18,707 nucleotides of DNA, taken from contig CAYXUW010000042.1 in assembly GCA_964468375.1 (NCBI GenBank), positions 1 through 18,707 of the forward strand, in the 5' to 3' direction. The stretch is from CAYXUW01 sp964468375 (GTDB lineage: Bacteria; Planctomycetota; Phycisphaerae; Sedimentisphaerales; Anaerobacaceae). The position numbers were made by a program, and so were the translations under genes. Of the stretch, positions 14,706 through 18,707 are shown piece by piece (position 1 is the first letter of the stretch; every line of letters begins with the position of its first letter). The notes under the pieces are model-generated. The model was not told the DNA's origin and searched no databases. It saw only the letters and a list, made by a program, of their open reading frames with translations.

Positions 14706-16133
14706 GTGTTTGAATCGTTAACGGAAAAATTTAATTCGGTTTTCCGGTCGCTGTCCGGCCGGGGCAGAATTACCGAAGCCAATATCTCGGACGCTATGCG
14801 CGATGTCCGCAAGGCCCTTTTGGAGGCCGACGTCCATTATAATGTGGTAAAGCAGTTCTGCAAGGACGTCAAGGAAGCGGCCATCGGCGCCGAGGTGATA
14901 AAAAGTCTGCATCCCGGTCAGGTTATGGTTAAAATCGTAAACGATAAACTGACCGAGTTGATGGGGCCTGTCGACAGCAAGATCTACTTCGTCTCGCCCG
15001 GGCCTACGATAATTATGTTAGCGGGTCTTCAGGGCGGCGGTAAGACTACGACGGCCGCGAAGTTGGCCAAATACTTGGTTGCCAAAGGCAGAAGACCTCT
15101 TCTGGTAGCTGATGACCTCCGCAGGCCGGCTGCCATTGAGCAGTTAGCTGTTTTGGGTCAGCAGATAGATGTGGAGGTTTACAAAGAAGAAAGTAAAAAC
15201 GCCGTCAAGGTTGCCAAAAATGCTGTGAAGCACGCCCAGAAGAACGGTTTCGATGTAGCGGTTCTTGACACGGCGGGGCGACTGCATATAGACGAAGAGA
15301 TGATGACGGAAGTTGCCAATGTTGCAAAAGCCGTCAATCCCCACCAGATATATTTAGTCTGCGACGCGATGACAGGCCAGGACGCCGTCAATTCCGCAAA
15401 GGAGTTCAACGAACGGCTGGAGCTCGATGGCGTTATACTTACGAAATTAGATGGCGACGCCCGAGGCGGAGCCGCGCTGAGCGTAAAAGCCGTAACCGGC
15501 AAGCCCATAAAGTTCGTCGGTGTGGGCGAAAAGACCGACAAGCTCGAGGAATTTCATCCTGACCGGATGGCGAGCAGAATCCTTGGGATGGGCGACGTTG
15601 TAACGCTGGTGGAAAAAGCTCAGGAGCAGTTCGAGGCCGAAGAGGCGGAAAAGCTGCAGAAGAAAATGGCCAAAGGCAGCTTCGGGTTTGATGATTTTCT
15701 CAAGCAGATGCAGGCCGTCAAAAAAATGGGCGGTATGAAGGATATGCTCAAGATGATGCCTGGGATGGGCGGCCAGATGAACGATTTGGACTTCGACGAC
15801 GGACAGCTTCAGCGAATGGAAGGGATTGTGCATTCGATGACGCTTGCCGAGAGACGCGAGCCGGAAATCATAGACTCGTCGCGCCGAAGAAGAATAGCGG
15901 CGGGCTCGGGTGTGGAAACTAATGATGTTTCCAGTTTGGTAAAGACATTTAGGCGCAGCAGAGATATGATGAAGGCGATTAGCGGCGGGGCTTTCGGCGG
16001 GCTTAAAAGCTTAATGTCCGGCGGATTTAATATGAACACGCTCGGCGCCGCTATGGCATCGGGTAAAAAAATAAAACAGCGCTCAAAACGAAAAAGAAAA
16101 ATTATTCGAAGGGGAAAGAAAAAACGGCGGTAG
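14706..16133 (+). CDS. ffh: Signal recognition particle protein Ffh (SRP54 GTPase)
   Basis: Cytoplasmic GTPase that binds SRP RNA and signal sequences and docks with FtsY for co-translational membrane targeting. N domain 1-90; G domain with G1 GLQGGGKTT (107-115), DLRRPAA (137-143; most homologues have Tyr in place of the first Arg), DTAGR (188-192), TKLDGDARGGAALS (246-259) and GVGE (272-275). The Met-rich M domain (about 325-450) contains KMMPGMGG and the RNA-binding SSRRRRIAAGSG (391-402). The tail (454-475) is almost entirely Lys/Arg. The 475 residues are normal. The start is the GTG at 14706, giving the typical MFESLTEKF; CAGGT at 14693-14697 serves as ribosome site. It leads the cluster with rpsP, trmD and rplS. 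The small ORF right after it resembles part of its own M domain. Confidence 0.97.
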   Translation: MFESLTEKFNSVFRSLSGRGRITEANISDAMRDVRKALLEADVHYNVVKQFCKDVKEAAIGAEVIKSLHPGQVMVKIVNDKLTELMGPVDSKIYFVSPGPTIIMLAGLQGGGKTTTAAKLAKYLVAKGRRPLLVADDLRRPAAIEQLAVLGQQIDVEVYKEESKNAVKVAKNAVKHAQKNGFDVAVLDTAGRLHIDEEMMTEVANVAKAVNPHQIYLVCDAMTGQDAVNSAKEFNERLELDGVILTKLDGDARGGAALSVKAVTGKPIKFVGVGEKTDKLEEFHPDRMASRILGMGDVVTLVEKAQEQFEAEEAEKLQKKMAKGSFGFDDFLKQMQAVKKMGGMKDMLKMMPGMGGQMNDLDFDDGQLQRMEGIVHSMTLAERREPEIIDSSRRRRIAAGSGVETNDVSSLVKTFRRSRDMMKAISGGAFGGLKSLMSGGFNMNTLGAAMASGKKIKQRSKRKRKIIRRGKKKRR

Positions 16134-16201
16134 AACAGAAAATCTCGATTGAGCAGTATCTGGAAAAAGTTGCCCAGTTTGCTGGCAGCGAATACGGCAA
16201 A

Positions 16202-16471
16202 ATGATAAGAAGCCAATTTAAGGATATTGAAGGCGGCAGCGAGCTGGCGATGCTGGCGGCGCCGACCGCCGGGGAATTGGAGCAGCTTAAAAAGGCCGTG
16301 GCAATAATGACGCCCGAAGAGAAAGAAAAAGCCGACGGTTTGACCGATGAGCAGGTGCGAAAAATCGCATCCGACGCTGATATTGACCCGGCAAATCTGG
16401 CAATTTTTATAAATGGTTACGCTTTACATTGCAAACGTGTTTCGCGGCCGGTGGCGGACCGCGGGAATTGA
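16202..16471 (+). CDS. Small protein resembling the end of the Ffh M domain
   Basis: From its only ATG this ORF encodes 89 residues, between ffh and rpsP in the same direction. By eye, its residues from GELEQL to about NGY align without gaps to Ffh 366-418 (GQLQRM...KTF). Shared are G, L, V, MT, E, R and IA at equivalent places, plus many conservative changes. The key RRRR of the RNA-binding loop is reduced to Q-V-R-K, so SRP RNA binding may be lost. Similarity seems to continue upstream of the ATG: the same frame (open from 16067) reads SIEQYLEKVAQF, matching GFDDFLKQMQAV at the start of the Ffh M domain. No ATG, GTG or TTG lies in that upstream part and the ATG has no ribosome site, so the true 5' end is uncertain (ATT 16148, frameshift from ffh, or an indel). 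No firm function can be given. Confidence 0.6.
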   Translation: MIRSQFKDIEGGSELAMLAAPTAGELEQLKKAVAIMTPEEKEKADGLTDEQVRKIASDADIDPANLAIFINGYALHCKRVSRPVADRGN

Positions 16472-16499
16472 TTATAACAAGTAACGAAAGGAAAATATT

Positions 16500-17144
16500 A
16501 TGGCGGTAAAATTGAGAATGACGAGGATAGGGAGACGGCATCGGCCGTTCTTCAGAATCAATGCAATAGAATCACGCAACCCTAGGGACGGCAGGGTCAT
16601 TGAAAAACTGGGACATTACGACCCTATTGAAAAGGACGAATCCAAGCAGGTTGTGCTCAATATGGAACGGGTGAAGTACTGGCTCGACAAAGGGGCGGTG
16701 CCCTCCGACACGGTTGCGCAAATCCTGCGCCGCGGAGGTATAAAAACCAAGTATGGCGAAGAAAAGTCAGCCCGCCGAGCGAGGGCAAAGGCCGTAGCCC
16801 GTGCCAAAGGCAGGTTGTTCACAAGCGACGAACGGGTTGCCGCCGAGAAAGCGGCGGCCAAGGCCGAAGAGGAAGCAAAGAAGCAAGCGGAGGAAAAAGC
16901 AAAGGCCGAAAAAGAAGCTGAGGCCAAAGCAAAGACGGAAGAGAAAGCTGAGCCGAAACCAGAGGCAAAAGCCGAGAAAACCGAGAAAAAGACAGAAGAA
17001 AAAGCGGAAGCCGAAGCTCCAGCCGAACCAAAGGCAGAGACAAAGGACGAAGTCAAATCTGAGCCGGAAGCTGAGGCCAAGGCAGAGGATAAAAAAAAGC
17101 CGAAAAAGAAAAAGAAATCAAGTGAAGAAGACAAGCAGCAGTGA
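16500..17144 (+). CDS. rpsP: 30S ribosomal protein bS16 with long Lys/Glu/Ala tail
   Basis: Ribosomal protein of the 30S subunit needed for assembly of the 16S rRNA 5' and central domains. Residues 1-85 are a standard S16: VKLRMTRIGRRHRPFFRI, SRNPRDGRVIEKLGHYDP and LNMERVKYWLDKGAVPSDTV (split here only for description). S16 is usually 80-100 residues; this one has 214. A basic bridge (88-106) is followed by about 100 residues made almost only of A, K, E, P and T/S, predicted to be helical or disordered, with a final KKKPKKKKK. AAAGGA stands about 8 bases before the ATG. The stop TGA shares its A with the ATG of trmD. Base-composition bias in the tail also creates long meaningless open frames on other strands. 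Confidence 0.96.
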   Translation: MAVKLRMTRIGRRHRPFFRINAIESRNPRDGRVIEKLGHYDPIEKDESKQVVLNMERVKYWLDKGAVPSDTVAQILRRGGIKTKYGEEKSARRARAKAVARAKGRLFTSDERVAAEKAAAKAEEEAKKQAEEKAKAEKEAEAKAKTEEKAEPKPEAKAEKTEKKTEEKAEAEAPAEPKAETKDEVKSEPEAEAKAEDKKKPKKKKKSSEEDKQQ

Positions 17145-17821
17145 TGAGAATCGATGTTCTTACACTTTTCCCGGAGATGTTCGAATCGCCTCTTAGCCAC
17201 TCGATATTAAACAGAGCGCAGGAAGTGGGCGTAGTCGATATCGTTCTAACTAATATAAGAGATTTCGCGACCGGCACATACAGAAAGGTCGATGATAAGC
17301 CATACGGCGGCGGGCCGGGTATGGTTATGATGCCGCAGCCGGTCTTCGATTGTTTCGAATATGTCGAGAAATTGTCGGCGGAAAAGGGACGCGTTATTTT
17401 ACTTACGCCGCAGGGACAGAGATTCAATCAGGCCAAAGCGGCCGGATTGAGCAGGGAAAAACGGCTGATTTTAATCTCCGGAAGATACGAGGGATTCGAC
17501 GAAAGAATCCGAATAGGCTTGGCCGCCGAGCAAATCTCGATAGGTGATTATGTCCTATCCGGCGGCGAGTTGGCGGCTATGGTAGTTATCGATGCCGTGG
17601 TTCGGCTGTTGCAGGGTGCACTGGGCGACGAGGATTCGTCAAAGGATGATTCCTTCAGCCGGGACTTGCTGGAGTATCCGCAATATACCAGGCCTGAAGT
17701 ATTTCGGGGGATGAAGGTGCCGGATGTTCTTTTAAGCGGTAATCACGGCGAAATAGCTCAATGGCGGAGGCAGCAGGCCCTTGAGAGAACAAAAAGGCAG
17801 CGCCCCGATCTTTTGGATTGA
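17144..17821 (+). CDS. trmD: tRNA (guanine-N1)-methyltransferase TrmD
   Basis: SPOUT-class enzyme that methylates G37 of tRNAs reading CNN codons (and some others) with S-adenosylmethionine, preventing +1 frameshifts. Motifs: MRIDVLTLFPEMF (1-13), the YGGGPGMVMMPQP loop (54-66), LLTPQGQRFNQ (87-95), SGRYEGFDERI (112-122) and IGDYVLSGGELAAMVVID (133-150), forming the trefoil-knot cofactor site, then LLEYPQYTRPEVFRG (175-189) and LLSGNHGEIAQWRR (196-209). Length of 225 is normal. The ATG at 17144 overlaps the rpsP stop by one base (TGATG), giving translational coupling; a GTG one codon earlier is less likely. RimM, normally encoded between rpsP and trmD, is missing here. Its product's target tRNAs include the tRNA-Leu(CAG) encoded in this window, which has G at position 37. 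Confidence 0.98.
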   Translation: MRIDVLTLFPEMFESPLSHSILNRAQEVGVVDIVLTNIRDFATGTYRKVDDKPYGGGPGMVMMPQPVFDCFEYVEKLSAEKGRVILLTPQGQRFNQAKAAGLSREKRLILISGRYEGFDERIRIGLAAEQISIGDYVLSGGELAAMVVIDAVVRLLQGALGDEDSSKDDSFSRDLLEYPQYTRPEVFRGMKVPDVLLSGNHGEIAQWRRQQALERTKRQRPDLLD

Positions 17822-17822
17822 C

Positions 17823-17858
17823 AATTTCCCGTTGTCTGTTTATTATTGTAGGGAAATT
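17823..17858 (+). promoter_or_regulatory. Inverted repeat between trmD and rplS
   Basis: Perfect 8-bp arms AATTTCCC (17823-17830) and GGGAAATT (17851-17858) enclose a 20-base loop. It begins right after the trmD stop and ends 49 bases before the rplS start. There is no T-run to make a terminator, so it may be a leader structure for L19 or an RNA-processing site. Confidence 0.4.
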
Positions 17859-17907
17859 ACGAGTTTGAGTATTCGAGCAGGTAGCAGGTAATACAGGAGC
17901 CGAATCA

Positions 17908-18276
17908 GTGAAAAACGAAATACTGGATGCTGTTGAGAGTAAAAGTCTCAGGAAAGATATACCGCATTTTGAAATAGGCGATATTGTGGACGTGCACTGC
18001 CGAATCAAAGAAGGCGATAAAGAGCGCATACAGGTATTTAGCGGCACAGTAATTGCCCGTAAGGGTCGAGGAATAAACGAGACCTTCACAGTCCGGCGGA
18101 TAGTAGGCGACGAGGGTGTGGAGCGCATCTTCCCTGTTCATTCGCCGAACATAACTGATATTCGACCGGTCCGAAGCGGCAAAGCAAGACGTGCGAAACT
18201 GTATTATCTGCGCAAGCGAACCGGCAAGGCGGTAAAGCTGGCCCACAGGCACGGCAAACACACCGTCTCTTCGTAA
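17908..18276 (+). CDS. rplS: 50S ribosomal protein bL19
   Basis: Ribosomal protein at the 30S-50S interface. Family features: FEIGDIVDVHCRIKEGDKER (about 27-46), the strongly conserved IQVFSGTVIARKGRGINETFT region (47-67), VRRIVGDEGVERIFPVHSP (68-86) and the basic end KARRAKLYYLRKRTGKAVK. The 122 residues match the usual 115-120. The start is GTG at 17908, with CAGGAG at 17894-17899, 8 bases upstream. It lies 86 bases after trmD, in the usual ffh-rpsP-trmD-rplS order, and the gap contains an inverted repeat that could regulate it separately. Confidence 0.97.
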   Translation: MKNEILDAVESKSLRKDIPHFEIGDIVDVHCRIKEGDKERIQVFSGTVIARKGRGINETFTVRRIVGDEGVERIFPVHSPNITDIRPVRSGKARRAKLYYLRKRTGKAVKLAHRHGKHTVSS

Positions 18277-18343
18277 TTATTGCTTATTTCCTGTTGTTGT
18301 TTTTGACGCTTTTTCAATCCGCGATTATCAATGACCGGCTGTT

Positions 18344-18707
18344 ATGGTGGGTTTGCTGCTGAACAGAAAAAAGTTGCTGGCCGACAAGCGGAAGCTCGGC
18401 CAATGGGGCGAGAGACGCTGTGAAAGGTTTCTCAAAAGAAAAGGTTTCAGAACGCTGGTGCGCAACTTTTCCTGCAATGGCGGCGAAATAGACCTCATTA
18501 TGGTCGATGCCGACGGAGCTGTCGTTTTTGTCGAGGTGAAAGCCAGAGCTGACGAAGCTTTCGAGGCGGTCGAGTCGGTCATTACAGGTGTCAAGAAAAA
18601 CAGAATGAGCAGGGCCGCCCGCTTTTTTTTAGCAGCTCATAATATTGAAGACCGCCCCTTTAGGTTCGATGTCGTTGCGATAGTGCTGGGCCAGTCCGGC
18701 CCCGTGC
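18344..18707 (+). CDS. YraN/UPF0102 family nuclease-like protein (3' end outside window)
   Basis: The frame is open from ATG 18344 to the end of the window (121 codons). It matches the UPF0102/YraN family, a predicted nuclease of the restriction-endonuclease-like fold related to Holliday-junction resolvases. Visible are the N-terminal helix KLGQWGERRCERFLKRKGF (17-35), then NGGEIDLIMVD (45-55) and VVFVEVKAR (60-68), giving the PD-(D/E)xK-like residues E48, D50, E64 and K66, and FRFDVVAIV near the window end. The family is about 115-130 residues, so only the last few codons are likely missing. No clear ribosome site was seen; 67 bases separate it from rplS. A gene of this family near rplS and rnhB is common in bacteria, so rnhB may lie downstream. 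Its cellular role is not established. Confidence 0.93.
   Translation, partial: MVGLLLNRKKLLADKRKLGQWGERRCERFLKRKGFRTLVRNFSCNGGEIDLIMVDADGAVVFVEVKARADEAFEAVESVITGVKKNRMSRAARFFLAAHNIEDRPFRFDVVAIVLGQSGPV

Noticed and set aside
16065..16071. A-run as a canonical -1 slippery heptamer in ffh
   Set aside because: The zero-frame reading is T-AAA-AAA-A, so the P-site tRNA would mispair after slipping; kept only as one possible route in the related finding.
16616..17200. Long Ser/Ala/Phe-rich open frame on the minus strand and a Lys/Arg-rich one on the plus strand across the rpsP tail
   Set aside because: Both are shadows of the repetitive GAA/GCC/AAA codons of the S16 tail; composition is not protein-like and the S16 frame is certain.
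1..18707. Mobile elements, CRISPR arrays or prophage genes
   Set aside because: No transposase, integrase, direct-repeat arrays or phage structural genes were seen; the tRNA-Leu 3' end has no duplicated copy or integrase nearby.

Overview
The window looks like chromosomal core sequence from a Gram-negative-type bacterium, most probably a planctomycete of the Phycisphaerae kind. This is inferred from gene content and protein style: a type II secretion pseudopilin operon, a giant BlaR1-like protein with a planctomycete-style STN/secretin-like C-terminus, DUF4203-like membrane proteins and a lysine/glutamate-tailed ribosomal protein S16. No rRNA or marker phylogeny is available to prove it. I see no insertion sequence, phage gene or CRISPR array.

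Layout. (1) Positions 1-5383, plus strand: the distal half of a type II secretion operon, gspH (5' end cut by the window), gspI, gspJ, gspK, gspL and gspM, tightly packed or overlapping. These encode the minor pseudopilins and two inner-membrane assembly proteins. GspI carries an unusual C-terminal extension with a helix-turn-helix-like segment. (2) 5384-5855: an AT-rich non-coding gap. A near-consensus promoter then drives folC so closely that its mRNA is probably leaderless. (3) 7386-11436, minus strand: a blaI-blaR1 pair behind a promoter containing a perfect TACA-N2-TGTA operator. The BlaR1 partner is 1191 residues long, with a very large, non-penicillin-binding sensor region. (4) 11610-12566, minus strand: an isolated gene with a BtrH/C39-like N-terminus. 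(5) 12656-12778: promoter and tRNA-Leu(CAG). (6) 12910-14517: overlapping hairpins, then two adjacent multi-pass membrane proteins. (7) 14598-18707, plus strand: the translation and secretion housekeeping cluster ffh, a small ORF, rpsP, trmD, rplS and yraN (3' end cut by the window). rimM, usual between rpsP and trmD, is absent here.

How the genes work together. The gsp genes build one secretion machine. BlaI and BlaR1 form a repressor/protease sensor pair that probably controls itself. The ffh-rpsP-trmD-rplS group serves co-translational targeting, ribosome assembly and tRNA modification.

Most interesting points. (a) The small ORF after ffh aligns, gapless over about 50 residues by eye, with the RNA-binding end of the Ffh M domain. 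The similarity continues upstream of its only ATG in a frame with no normal start codon, suggesting an unusual start, a -1 frameshift from ffh, or an indel. (b) The excisionase-like segment on a periplasmic pseudopilin. (c) The BlaR1 domain architecture and its operator.
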